From: Pedobacter sp. MC2016-05
GTDB taxonomy: Bacteria; Bacteroidota; Bacteroidia; Sphingobacteriales; Sphingobacteriaceae
Assembly (NCBI RefSeq): GCF_026239735.1
Contig: NZ_JAPIVT010000003.1
Location: 390,931-454,930, forward strand
Length of the DNA stretch: 64,000 nt
Direction: 5' to 3'
Numbering within the stretch: the first letter of the stretch is position 1; the number at the start of each line of letters is the position of its first letter. Under the pieces are notes generated by a model. It saw nothing but the letters and a program-made list of their open reading frames with translations, was not told the origin of the DNA and searched no databases. The translations under genes and the position numbers were made by a program. Below are positions 52,452 to 61,142 of the stretch, piece by piece.

Positions 52452-52612
52452 TCAAAAATCGTTTTCCCCAAAAATAGTATTTTTAAGCAGGTTTTCTCAA
52501 TAGAAGTTAATTTTTATTAGCCTGGGTTAAAGTGTTATTAATGAATAAATTTAATGTATTTTTGCTGTTGGAAAATGTGTTGCAATGTATGTGGATAAAA
52601 AAGTTAAATTGT

Positions 52613-52644
52613 TTTGTAATTTAAAAACATAAACTCTATATTTG
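52613..52644 (+). promoter_or_regulatory. Consensus promoter of rpsT
   Basis: TTTG (52613-52616), a 20-bp spacer, and TATATTTG (52637-52644): a perfect match to the Bacteroidota housekeeping promoter. Predicted start about 40 bp before the ATG. Confidence 0.8.
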
Positions 52645-52694
52645 CAACCCGAATTATAGGAAACGATTAAGAAAAAATAAAAGGCTAAATAGAA

Positions 52695-52949
52695 ATGGCA
52701 AATCATAAATCTTCATTAAAAAGAATTAGAGCAAACGCTACAAAACGTTTACGTAACAGATATCAGGCAAAAACTACCCGTACTTTCATCAAGAGATTAC
52801 GTGCTGCAGAAGATAAAAAATCTGCTTCAGATTTATTGCCTAAAGTGATCTCTATGTTAGATCGTTTAGCTAAAAAGAACATCATTCACAAAAACAAAGC
52901 AGCTAACAACAAATCGAAATTAACGAAATTCGTTAACGGTTTAGCATAA
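52695..52949 (+). CDS. rpsT: 30S ribosomal protein S20
   Basis: 84 residues, very basic. It starts MANHKSSLKRIRANATKRLR and has the three-helix layout and length of S20, which binds 16S rRNA. Single gene with its own promoter and terminator. Confidence 0.95.
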   Translation: MANHKSSLKRIRANATKRLRNRYQAKTTRTFIKRLRAAEDKKSASDLLPKVISMLDRLAKKNIIHKNKAANNKSKLTKFVNGLA

Positions 52950-52980
52950 GCTAAGTTTTTTTTACGATATTAGTAAAAGG

Positions 52981-53010
52981 CATCCCAACCAAAAGTTGGG
53001 ATGTTTTTTT
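52981..53010 (+). terminator. Rho-independent terminator of rpsT
   Basis: CATCCCAAC (52981-52989) and GTTGGGATG (52995-53003), a perfect 9-bp stem, followed by seven T. Confidence 0.9.
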
Positions 53011-53022
53011 GCGTAAAAAATT

Positions 53023-53721
53023 ATGGATGAATACGATCAAAAGTTAGGAATCAAATTATGGGCTGAAGAAGATCGGCCAAGAGAGAAGCTTTTACAGCAT
53101 GGTCGCAGGCATTTAACCGATGCCGAACTGATCGCAATTTTAATGGGATCGGGCAACAGAAATGAAACAGCTGTAGATTTAAGTAAACGAATTTTAGCCT
53201 TCTACGATAACAACCTGACCAAACTTGGAAAAGCATCTATCCAAGATCTTTCGAAGTTTAAAGGCATAGGGGAGGCGAAAGCAATTTCGATAGTGGCCGC
53301 TTTGGAACTTTGTTTGCGAAGAAGGGAAACACAGCAAGAGCAGCTTACCCAAATTACCGCATCCAGCGATGTCCATAAATACCTTTAACACACCTTTGCT
53401 GATCTTAACCATGAAGAATTTTGGGTTTTATTGCTAAACAGATCTAATCACATTATTGGCAAACATTTAATTAGCAAAGGCGGGCAAGCTGGAACGGTAG
53501 CCGACCCAAAAATTATTTTTAAAGTAGCCATTGAAAATAATGCTGCCTATATAGTTCTGGCGCATTATCATCCATCGGGAAATTTAAAACCTAGTGAAAG
53601 CGATAATAAACTTACCAGAAATGTTGTCGCATCTGGAGCTATGCTAGGGCTATATGTGGTTGATCACTTGATTTTTGCGAACGATTATTATTATAGTTAT
53701 AAAGATGAGGATTTGATTTAG
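53023..53721 (+). pseudogene. radC: radC homologue interrupted by an in-frame ochre codon
   Basis: The frame runs 53023-53721 (232 codons) with TAA at 53386-53388. Before it is the helix-hairpin-helix part (LSKFKGIGEAKAISIVAALE). After it is FADLNHEEFWVLLLNRSN and the JAMM-type metal motif HYHPSGNLKPSESD. Both halves align with one normal RadC protein, so a single base change explains the stop. Translation could restart only at inefficient sites. It might also be a sequencing error. Confidence 0.85.
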
Positions 53722-54517
53722 GATTTTCCCATCAGCTGCTATGCCGGAAAACTAGGTGCCAAATCCGTCATCCTCGAGTATGCGGGGATGTTTTAGAAAG
53801 TTTCAGCCAAAAGTGTGTGTCATCCTGAGCGTAGTCGAAGGATCTATTTTCAGTTGTTCTCTTTCGCCTCATCGGCGGCGGCCTCTTACCTTTTTCTTGA
53901 CAAAAAAGGTAACTAAACCGAGCCATTCGGCGAGCCCATTAATACATTTAAAAGACAAAAATAAACTATTAATAAAGTCAAGGCTTCCCGATGAATCGAA
54001 ACATGTGGATCTGATGTCGGCTATCCTCGTTGAAACTATCATTGCGGCAACGCGTTCTGTTCCGACCCTTCGTCGGAACAGAACGCGTTGCCTTGTGCTT
54101 GATAACTGAAAGTTCGTGCACAAGTTTCAACGGTATAACCTTCTATCATATCCTATGCCAGCAAGCGGGGCGGCTATAGCAATGAGGTGACAGGTGCCGA
54201 TAGGCGGATAGAGGTTTTTTTCTTCCATCATCTCCTATGCCGGAAGCAGGGGGCTATAGCAAGCGAACTATTGTAGGGCGTCGTCATTTCGGCCGTAGCG
54301 AAGATATCTTTTAAAGTAGAACAAAGCTACAACGAGGTTCAAGGATCTCTCCGCTTCGTTGCACTCCGGTCGAGATGACGCCCTTGGTAATGTTTTGTGT
54401 TCAAGAAGATGAATGCATCGATTAATCTCAGCCAGGATATTTATAACAATTTGACTACTTAAAACTGAATTAACACTAAATTAGTAATATTGGCAAATTG
54501 AAAAAATAACCCATCTT
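53722..54517. repeat. 796-bp intergenic region with several palindromic elements
   Basis: No convincing gene; open frames here are made of repeat sequence. Elements: CATCCTGAGCGTAGTCGAAG (from 53821), GCCTCATCGGCGGCGGC (53866-53882) with dyad TTACCTTTTT/AAAAAGGTAA (53886-53912), the strong hairpin at 54046-54092, and a GTCATTTCGGCCGTAGCGAAG element (54280-54300) with partner TCGAGATGACG (54369-54379). A TCCTATGCCGG-like word occurs at about 54152 and 54233. Confidence 0.6.
54046..54092. repeat. Perfect 21-bp hairpin with 5-nt loop
   Basis: Arms 54046-54066 and 54072-54092 are perfect reverse complements (core AACGCGTTCTGTTCCGAC), with loop CCTTC. It is GC-richer than its surroundings and has no T run. 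It resembles REP/BIME-like palindromes more than a terminator. Confidence 0.8.
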
Positions 54518-55354
54518 ATGAAATTCTTTAAAACCTTATTCTGTTTAATACTTATTTCTGTTGTAACCTTTGCCCAAAAGAAAGGAGCGCCAATCAACAT
54601 TATTACCTATAACATTCGTTTGAATGTCGCTTCCGACGGTGTAAATGCCTGGCCTAACCGTAAGGAAAATGTGAAAGCGCTGGTAAAATTCCACGATGCT
54701 GATATCCTTTGCGTACAAGAGGCTTTGCCTGAACAATTTGATGCCTTGCTTGAAAACTCTAATTTTCATGTAGTTGGTGTGGGGAGAGAGGATGGAAAAC
54801 GCAAGGGAGAATTTTCTGCGTTATATTACGATAAAGATCGCTTTACCAAAAAAGACGGAGGGACTTTCTGGCTTTCAGAAACACCAGATGTGCCATCGAA
54901 AGGTTGGGATGCCGCATTAAATCGGGTATGTAGCTGGGTAAGGCTTTACGATAGAATCAACAAAGAAGAATTTCTGGTATTTAATACCCATTACGATCAC
55001 ATTGGTGTGAAGGCGAGAATTGAATCTGCCAAGCTGTTAAAACGGAAGATACAGGAAATTGCCCCTGCTTTGCCGGTTGTTTTTACAGGCGATTTAAATG
55101 TTACTCCAGAAACCGAAGCTATTGCCACTATAAAATCTTTTTTAACTGATGCAAAAGAAGTAAGTATAGAGCCTGCGTATGGTCCGAATGGGACGTTCAA
55201 CGCTTTTGATTTTAACAGCGATTTGAAAAATAGAATCGACTATATCTTTGTAAACAAAGGTTTTAAAGTTCAAAAATTCGCTGTACTGTCTGACAGTAAA
55301 GATAAAAGATATCCATCTGATCATTTACCAGTGTTTGCAAGATTATGGTTCTAA
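54518..55354 (+). CDS. Secreted endonuclease/exonuclease/phosphatase-family hydrolase
   Basis: 278 residues. Signal peptide MKFFKTLFCLILISVVTFAQ. EEP-fold active-site motifs are in order: YNIRLN, CVQEAL (metal Glu), NTHYDHIG, FTGDLNVTP (Asp/Asn) and SDHLPVFA (catalytic His). Such secreted proteins act on phosphodiesters of nucleic acids, lipids or sugars; the substrate cannot be told here. The next gene begins 11 bp later, so they may form one transcript with the Lgt-like gene. Confidence 0.85.
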   Translation: MKFFKTLFCLILISVVTFAQKKGAPINIITYNIRLNVASDGVNAWPNRKENVKALVKFHDADILCVQEALPEQFDALLENSNFHVVGVGREDGKRKGEFSALYYDKDRFTKKDGGTFWLSETPDVPSKGWDAALNRVCSWVRLYDRINKEEFLVFNTHYDHIGVKARIESAKLLKRKIQEIAPALPVVFTGDLNVTPETEAIATIKSFLTDAKEVSIEPAYGPNGTFNAFDFNSDLKNRIDYIFVNKGFKVQKFAVLSDSKDKRYPSDHLPVFARLWF

Positions 55355-55364
55355 CTGAAAGCTA

Positions 55365-56135
55365 TTGAAATCTAACTCCCCCTTTCCTTTTCAGTTCGAA
55401 CTTTTTGGTAATCAATATCATTATCATTATCTGTTTGAAACCCTGGCCTTCATTGTAGGTGTTCGGGTATATTATTATTTAAAGAAGGGGATTGTTGATC
55501 CCATTTCTGATGAAAACAGGTTATGGATCATGCTTGGAGCGATGGTGGGTGCTTTGATCGGCTCGAGGGTGGTGGCAGTTTTAGAAACTCCGGCGCTATT
55601 AGCACAGCTCAATTTTTCCATTCTTTATCAAAGCAAAACCATTATTGGCGGCTTGCTTGGAGGTTTGTTCGGAGTAGAGCTTATTAAAAAAATCATCGGC
55701 GTTCATATTGCTTCGGGAGACATTTATGTTTTGCCGATTATAATCGCATTATTCATCGGTAGAATCGGTTGTTTTTCAATGGGAATAGATGAGCCGACTT
55801 TTGGTATCGCTACCCAATTATTTACTGGAATGGATTTGGGCGATGGGATAAAGAGACATCCGATTATGCTCTATGAAATGTTTTATTTGATAGTCCTTTT
55901 ATTTTTCTTTAACGCACTAAAAAATAAGAATCTGATCAATGGAGATCGTTTTAAATTATACATGGTGTTCTATTTTTTATTCAGATTTCTCATCGAATTT
56001 ATCAAGCCGTATCATTCATTATTCCTAAATTTAAGCAGCATTCATTGGTCTGCTTTGCTGATTTTTGCTTATTATTATAAATTCATCATCAGAATATCAA
56101 AATCAGTTTTTACTAAAAACGTTCAATATGGCTAA
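55365..56135 (+). CDS. Lgt-like membrane protein (divergent prolipoprotein diacylglyceryl transferase paralogue)
   Basis: 256 residues from a TTG start, with about seven membrane segments. GRIGCFSMGIDEPTFG (132-147) and RHPIMLYE (164-171) correspond to the Lgt signature GRIGNFxNGE and the RHPxQLYE segment. However, the Asn and Glu of that signature are changed, and IGGLLGGLFG (about 94-103) lacks the conserved His of the HGG loop. It may therefore use a different acceptor, or bind phospholipid without the usual transfer. It overlaps the radical SAM gene by 8 bp. Confidence 0.8.
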   Translation: MKSNSPFPFQFELFGNQYHYHYLFETLAFIVGVRVYYYLKKGIVDPISDENRLWIMLGAMVGALIGSRVVAVLETPALLAQLNFSILYQSKTIIGGLLGGLFGVELIKKIIGVHIASGDIYVLPIIIALFIGRIGCFSMGIDEPTFGIATQLFTGMDLGDGIKRHPIMLYEMFYLIVLLFFFNALKNKNLINGDRFKLYMVFYFLFRFLIEFIKPYHSLFLNLSSIHWSALLIFAYYYKFIIRISKSVFTKNVQYG

Positions 56136-57522
56136 CACCAGGGATTATATTTATTACGATTATACCAAGAGTCTTTGTCCGGAATGCCTGATGCTTTGCG
56201 ATGCGAAAATTGTTTTTCAGGACGCGAAAGTCTTCATGCTTAAAAATTGTAAAACGCATGGCGATAGTAAAGTAATGATTGCTGATGATGTGGAGTATTA
56301 TAAACAAATTAGAAATTACAACAAACAATCGGAAATGCCGCTGAAGTTTAATACGAAGGTACATTACGGTTGTCCGTACGATTGTGGTTTATGTACCGAT
56401 CACGAGCAGCATTCCTGTTTAACCGTTCTCGAAGTAACCGATCGTTGTAACCTGGCCTGCCCAACGTGTTACGCCATGTCGTCGCCACATTATGGTCGTC
56501 ACCGTACACTAGAAGAAATTGAACGAATGATGGATGTGGTGGTTGCAAATGAAGGAGAGCCAGATGTGGTTCAGCTTTCTGGTGGCGAGCCCACCGTGCA
56601 TCCAGAGTTTTTTAAAATATTGGATCTGGCGAAAACAAAGCCCATTAAACATTTAATGGTTAATACCAATGGAATCCGGATAGCTAAAGATATTTCCTTC
56701 GTAGAAAAACTGGCTTCATATATGCCCGATTTCGAAATCTATTTACAGTTTGATAGTTTTAGTTCGGAGGTGTTAACCAGATTAAGGGGAGAAGATTTAA
56801 CCGAAGTAAGGAAGAAAGCGATAGACCATTTAAATCAATTTAATGTATCGACAACTTTGGTGGTCACTTTACAAAATGGCCTGAACGATCACGAAATTGG
56901 AGCTATTTTGGAGTACGCACTTAAACAGCGTTGCGTTCGTGGGGTGACTTTTCAGCCTACCCAGGTTGCCGGGAGGAATGATGATTACAATGACCAAAAG
57001 GGAAGAATTACGTTAACGGAGGTTCGAAGGAAGATATATGAACAATATCCTACTTTTACTCCGCAAGATTTGATTCCGGTTCCTTGCAATCCAGATGCGC
57101 TTTGTATGGCTTATGCGCTCAAAATTGGCGACGAAGTGATCCCGATGACACATTTAATCAACCCTGAAGATTTACTGAACAACTCCAAAAACACTATCGT
57201 TTTTGAGCATGACGAAAAGTTGAAGGAGCACATGTTAAATTTATTTAGTACCGGTGTTTCTGTAGATTCTGCAGAAGATACTTTTGGAGAATTGATGTGT
57301 TGTTTACCGAGGGTGAAATCGGATAATTTAAGTTACGATAATCTGTTCCGCATCATCATCATGAATTTTATGGATCCGCTTGACTTTGATGTAAGAGCTG
57401 TGAAGAAATCTTGCGTTCACATTGTTAGTGATAAATATAAGATGGTGCCTTTTGAAACGATGAACATTTTTTATCGTGATCATAAGATCGACACTATTAG
57501 AGAAAAACTAAATATGAATTGA
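56128..57522 (+). CDS. Tes/MJ0619-class radical SAM enzyme
   Basis: 464 residues from the ATG at 56128 (MANTRDYIYYDYTKSLCPEC). Iron ligands in order: C17-x2-C20 and C41 (rubredoxin-like pattern), C82-x3-C86-x2-C89 (GCPYDCGLC), then C107-x3-C111-x2-C114 (CNLACPTC), the radical SAM motif. VVQLSGGEPTVHP is the SAM-binding GGEP. This double-cluster layout is that of the archaeal tetraether synthase Tes and the MJ0619 pterin methyltransferase class. With the Lgt-like partner, a membrane-lipid C-C bond or methyl transfer reaction is a reasonable but unproven guess. Confidence 0.85.
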   Translation: MANTRDYIYYDYTKSLCPECLMLCDAKIVFQDAKVFMLKNCKTHGDSKVMIADDVEYYKQIRNYNKQSEMPLKFNTKVHYGCPYDCGLCTDHEQHSCLTVLEVTDRCNLACPTCYAMSSPHYGRHRTLEEIERMMDVVVANEGEPDVVQLSGGEPTVHPEFFKILDLAKTKPIKHLMVNTNGIRIAKDISFVEKLASYMPDFEIYLQFDSFSSEVLTRLRGEDLTEVRKKAIDHLNQFNVSTTLVVTLQNGLNDHEIGAILEYALKQRCVRGVTFQPTQVAGRNDDYNDQKGRITLTEVRRKIYEQYPTFTPQDLIPVPCNPDALCMAYALKIGDEVIPMTHLINPEDLLNNSKNTIVFEHDEKLKEHMLNLFSTGVSVDSAEDTFGELMCCLPRVKSDNLSYDNLFRIIIMNFMDPLDFDVRAVKKSCVHIVSDKYKMVPFETMNIFYRDHKIDTIREKLNMN

Positions 57523-57523
57523 T

Positions 57524-57712
57524 ATGATCATCATCCTCTTATTTCTTTATGGCCTCGCCATTGTCGGACTGTTTATCGGCGGGATCATCACCATCATTGT
57601 AAAATCATCTAACAACGAACCTACAAAGTTGGGTGTTCAAATGTTAATCGCGTCGATTATACTGGTTGTAATTGGTGGCGGCGCTTGTGCGGTGTTACTC
57701 GCTAACGGATAA
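57524..57712 (+). CDS. Small two-helix membrane protein (tandem copy 1)
   Basis: 62 residues: two hydrophobic segments separated by a polar loop KSSNNEPTKLG, the second with VVIGGGACAVLLAN. It is clearly related to the next gene (shared P-x-K-x-G and GxGACAxxL). It starts 1 bp after the radical SAM stop, so it is probably part of that operon. Function unknown; possibly an accessory membrane subunit. Confidence 0.65.
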   Translation: MIIILLFLYGLAIVGLFIGGIITIIVKSSNNEPTKLGVQMLIASIILVVIGGGACAVLLANG

Positions 57713-57715
57713 GCA

Positions 57716-57910
57716 ATGGGGCTAATTATTTTTTACTGGCTTGCGGTGGCGGTATTGTTTATCGTAGGTTTAGTTCAGGTGATCATCAGATCCTCCAGAA
57801 ACCAACCCGTAAAGCCAGGATTAATGCTGATTATTATATCGGTAATTATGATCGTGATCGGCGCCGGAGCTTGTGCCATCATTTTATCCAATTTAAGCAT
57901 CGGGCGGTAG
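57716..57910 (+). CDS. Small two-helix membrane protein (tandem copy 2)
   Basis: 64 residues, paralogue of the preceding gene: segments IIFYWLAVAVLFIVGLVQVI and LMLIIISVIMIVIGAGACAI with loop RSSRNQPVKPG. The 3-bp gap and similarity indicate tandem duplication and co-expression. Last gene of the Lgt-like/radical SAM operon. Confidence 0.65.
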   Translation: MGLIIFYWLAVAVLFIVGLVQVIIRSSRNQPVKPGLMLIIISVIMIVIGAGACAIILSNLSIGR

Positions 57911-57917
57911 ACTAACC

Positions 57918-58249
57918 TCAACCGATGGAATCTGTTAACGAACGTTTGAGGTTTGGTAGCTTATTGATGATAATATCCCAAACGATATCATAATCTACTC
58001 CAAAATAATCGTGAATAAGCTTATTTCTTGTATTAATAATTTTTCTCTATTCAATTTGAGGGTATAACGCACGAAAATCGTCCTCTAATTTAGAATTAGC
58101 TTCTCCTTTAATTTTTAAACTCCTGATCAAAGCTCTTGAAAGAACATAATCTGAAATTACACTTCTTTACCTTTGTAGCTTGTTTGCTTAAGAATGAAGT
58201 CCATTTCATCTAAAATGTGTTTAATCAACTCACGATTAGATGCTAACAT
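57918..58249 (-). pseudogene. hepT: Decayed hepT (HEPN toxin of an MNT-HEPN pair)
   Basis: Read from the ATG at 58249: LASNRELIKHILDEMDFIL, then a one-base frameshift near 58167. YVLSRALIRSLKIKGEANSK and ALYPQIE follow, with a TAG where the family has Trp. Then comes RNKLIHDYFGVDYDIVWDII, carrying the HEPN motif RX4HXY. Two lesions make it non-functional. It overlaps mntA by 14 bp, the usual arrangement of the pair. Confidence 0.75.
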
Positions 58250-58547
58250 ATTGAGTCTGTTGTAAAATATAAGGACCACTATGTTTACTCAATGATTGTG
58301 GTGTTACCAATTCGACTTTGCGATTCAATAAATCCTCTAGGTAGAAAGACAGCTCAATAAAATTATCAAAGCTTTTTTGGAGGGATCAAATTCCACAAGA
58401 AAATCGATATCGCTATCTTCAGTAATTCGATCGGTAGTAAAAGAGCCAAATACACCCAACTTTTCTACTCCGAAAGACTTTATTTTCTCTGCGTTTTTCT
58501 GAAGTTGATTAAAAAAGAGTTGCTTTGTTATAAACAGTGGTGCTCAT
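58236..58547 (-). pseudogene. mntA: Decayed mntA (MNT-type nucleotidyltransferase antitoxin)
   Basis: From the ATG at 58547, a frameshift in the T run near 58512 leads to the frame FGVEKLGVFGSFTTDRITED. The nucleotidyltransferase motif GSF followed by SDIDFLVEF (DxD) is intact. A second frameshift near 58372 shifts to FDNFIELSFYLEDLLNRKVE and on to the end. In active pairs, MntA AMPylates HepT. Here both genes are broken. Confidence 0.75.
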
Positions 58548-58626
58548 AAACAAATATAGTCTTAATAAATAAAATTATTAATCATTCAATGTTTTTCAAT
58601 TTCTAAAACGTTTCATCTTTAAATAT

Positions 58627-58682
58627 TATCTTTGCGTTTTATAATTCTTGAACAACTGTTTTAGACATCGTATGTCTAAAAC
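58627..58682 (+). promoter_or_regulatory. pheT promoter and leader palindrome
   Basis: -7 element TATCTTTG (58627-58634). The predicted leader contains a perfect 11-bp inverted repeat GTTTTAGACAT (58658-58668) and ATGTCTAAAAC (58672-58682), ending 29 bp before the ATG. It may be an operator or an RNA hairpin. No tRNA-like T-box features were seen. Confidence 0.55.
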
Positions 58683-58711
58683 CTCTTGTCTGGAATCTCA
58701 AAGCTCAATAA

Positions 58712-61111
58712 ATGAAAATATCATATAACTGGTTAAAACAATTTGTTAAAACAGACAAAACGCCGGCAGAACTTTCCTTAATCTTAACTAATGTAGGTTT
58801 AGAGGTAGAAAGTGTAGATCAGGTTCAGCCTGTTGTTGGCGGACTTGAGGGTTTGGTTATTGGCGAGGTTTTAACCTGTGTGCAACATCCTAACGCCGAT
58901 CGTTTACGTGTAACTACGGTAAATGTGGGCGGCAAAGAAAATCTTCAAATTGTTTGTGGTGCGCCAAATGTGGGCGCCGGGCAGAAAGTTGTGGTTGCTA
59001 CCATTGGAACAACCGTTTATCCTCTGGAGGGTGAGCCATTTAAAATTAAGGAATCGAAAATCAGGGGCGAGGTTTCGCAGGGAATGATTTGTGCGGAAGA
59101 TGAAATCGGTTTAGGCAAATCTCACGATGGAATTATGATTTTGGCTGAGGATACCAAAATCGGTATTCGTGCTAAAGACCATTTCAAAATGGATGATGAT
59201 TTCGTTTTCGAGATCGGGTTAACGCCAAATCGGGCAGATGCAGCCTCACATTTAGGCGTTGCGAGAGATTTAGCTGCTTATTTCAGAAGCGAATATGAAA
59301 TGCCGGATCTGTCGGCGTTTGAAGTTGATAATGAAAATCTGGTTATTCCTGTTGAAGTGGAAGATGCTACTGCTTGTCCGCGTTACAGTAGCCTAACCAT
59401 TTCTGGTGTTACGGTTACCGAATCTCCAGATTGGTTAAAAGATAAATTGAAAGTAATTGGTCTTCGCCCAATTAATAATGTGGTAGATATTACCAACTAC
59501 GTGTTACATGGCTTAGGGCAGCCTCTACATGCTTTCGATGCCGATAAAATTGCCGGCGGAAAAGTAATCGTTAAAAAAGTTGCTGAAGGAACGCCTTTTG
59601 TAACCCTTGATGATGTAGAGCGCAAATTAAGTGCTGATGATTTGATGATTTGCAATGCCGACGCACCGATGTGTATTGCCGGTGTTTTTGGGGGCAAAAC
59701 TTCAGGTGTTGATACCCAAACAAAAAACATCTTCTTAGAAAGCGCTTATTTCAATTCGGTTTCGGTACGTAAAACGGCAAAAAGACATGGCTTAAAAACT
59801 GATGCGTCTTTCCGTTACGAGCGGGGTACTGATCCGGAAATTACGGTTACAGCGTTGAAATACGCGGCCTTATTGATTACAGAATTGGCTGGTGGCGAAA
59901 TTTCATCTTCCGTTTCTGATATTTATCCTAATCACATTCGTCCCTTCGAGTTTGAAGTGAGTTATAACAACATCAATAAGCTCATTGGGGCAAATATTCC
60001 ATCTGCAGAGATCAAGCATATCATTACCGCTTTAGGAATTACCGCAACTAGCACGTCTGATGATACTCTGGCTTTGAGAGTGCCATCTTTCAAAGTAGAT
60101 GTAACTCGCGAATGTGATATTACCGAAGAGGTTTTACGCATTTATGGCTATAATAATATTGCTATTCCTTCAAAAGTAAATGCTTCTTTATCTTACAGCT
60201 TAAAGCCAGAGAAAGAAAACACACATAACACTGTTGCAGATTTATTAAGTGCCAACGGTTACGCTGAAATTATGTGTAATTCGCTAACAAAGTCGACTTA
60301 CTCTAAAAATCTTGATGAAGCGGTTTTTATTTTAAACCCGCTAAGCAGCGATTTGAATGTAATGCGCCAAAGCATGTTAATGCCAGCACTGGAAAGTGTA
60401 GCTCATAATCAAAACCGTAAAAATGCTGATGTTAAATTTTATGAATTTGGTAAAACCTATCATTTAATTAACGAACAATATGTAGAGCGCCCGCGGTTGT
60501 TATTACTAATATCTGGCGCAAAACAAAGTGAGCAATGGAATCAAAACTCCAAATCTGTAGGTTTTTATAATTTGAAGTCGGCTGTAGATGCGATTATCAG
60601 CCGTTTAGGGATTTCCAGTTATCAAACGGATGTTTTAAATGATGAAAACTTCGCATATGGAATTAAATATTTCCGTGGAGATAAAACGCTGGTTAGTTTT
60701 GGGGCAGCAAGCAAGGCCGATCGTAAAGTTGCAGATGTGAATGCGGAGGTTTTTTACGCTGATTTTGATTGGGCAGGGATACTGGACATTGTAAGGAAAA
60801 ACAAGATCATCAATAAAGAGGTTTCGAAGTATCCGCAGGTGCGAAGAGATTTATCGTTGCTGATTGACCAGGCCGTAACTTTTGATACCTTAAAAGGGAT
60901 TGCCTTTAAAACGGATAAAAAGTTAATTAAAGAAGTAGGTGTTTTTGATGTTTACGTGGGGGATAAGTTGCCAGAAGGGAAAAAATCTTATGCGTTGAAT
61001 TTCATTTTGCAGGATGAAGAGCAAACCCTGACTGATAAGCAGATCGAAAATACTATGCAAAAATTAATCGCGAATTTAACCCAGCAAGCGGGTGCAGAAA
61101 TTAGGAAATAA
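58712..61111 (+). CDS. pheT: Phenylalanine-tRNA ligase beta subunit
   Basis: 799 residues, normal length. Domains in order: N-terminal tRNA-binding OB fold (about 40-150; VIGEVLTCVQHPNADRL), B3/B4 editing region (about 215-380), B5 (about 410-480), the synthetase-like core and the C-terminal anticodon-binding FDX-ACB domain (about 705-799; KYPQVRRDLSLLID). It pairs with PheS, which is not in this window, to charge tRNA-Phe. Confidence 0.96.
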   Translation: MKISYNWLKQFVKTDKTPAELSLILTNVGLEVESVDQVQPVVGGLEGLVIGEVLTCVQHPNADRLRVTTVNVGGKENLQIVCGAPNVGAGQKVVVATIGTTVYPLEGEPFKIKESKIRGEVSQGMICAEDEIGLGKSHDGIMILAEDTKIGIRAKDHFKMDDDFVFEIGLTPNRADAASHLGVARDLAAYFRSEYEMPDLSAFEVDNENLVIPVEVEDATACPRYSSLTISGVTVTESPDWLKDKLKVIGLRPINNVVDITNYVLHGLGQPLHAFDADKIAGGKVIVKKVAEGTPFVTLDDVERKLSADDLMICNADAPMCIAGVFGGKTSGVDTQTKNIFLESAYFNSVSVRKTAKRHGLKTDASFRYERGTDPEITVTALKYAALLITELAGGEISSSVSDIYPNHIRPFEFEVSYNNINKLIGANIPSAEIKHIITALGITATSTSDDTLALRVPSFKVDVTRECDITEEVLRIYGYNNIAIPSKVNASLSYSLKPEKENTHNTVADLLSANGYAEIMCNSLTKSTYSKNLDEAVFILNPLSSDLNVMRQSMLMPALESVAHNQNRKNADVKFYEFGKTYHLINEQYVERPRLLLLISGAKQSEQWNQNSKSVGFYNLKSAVDAIISRLGISSYQTDVLNDENFAYGIKYFRGDKTLVSFGAASKADRKVADVNAEVFYADFDWAGILDIVRKNKIINKEVSKYPQVRRDLSLLIDQAVTFDTLKGIAFKTDKKLIKEVGVFDVYVGDKLPEGKKSYALNFILQDEEQTLTDKQIENTMQKLIANLTQQAGAEIRK

Positions 61112-61142
61112 AATATAAATTCGTATTTTTAGAAATAAATTC

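Noticed and set aside
53756..54123. ORFs of 117 (+) and 84 (-) residues in the radC downstream region
   Set aside because: Both are translations of dispersed repeats and of the 21-bp hairpin on opposite strands; composition not protein-like.
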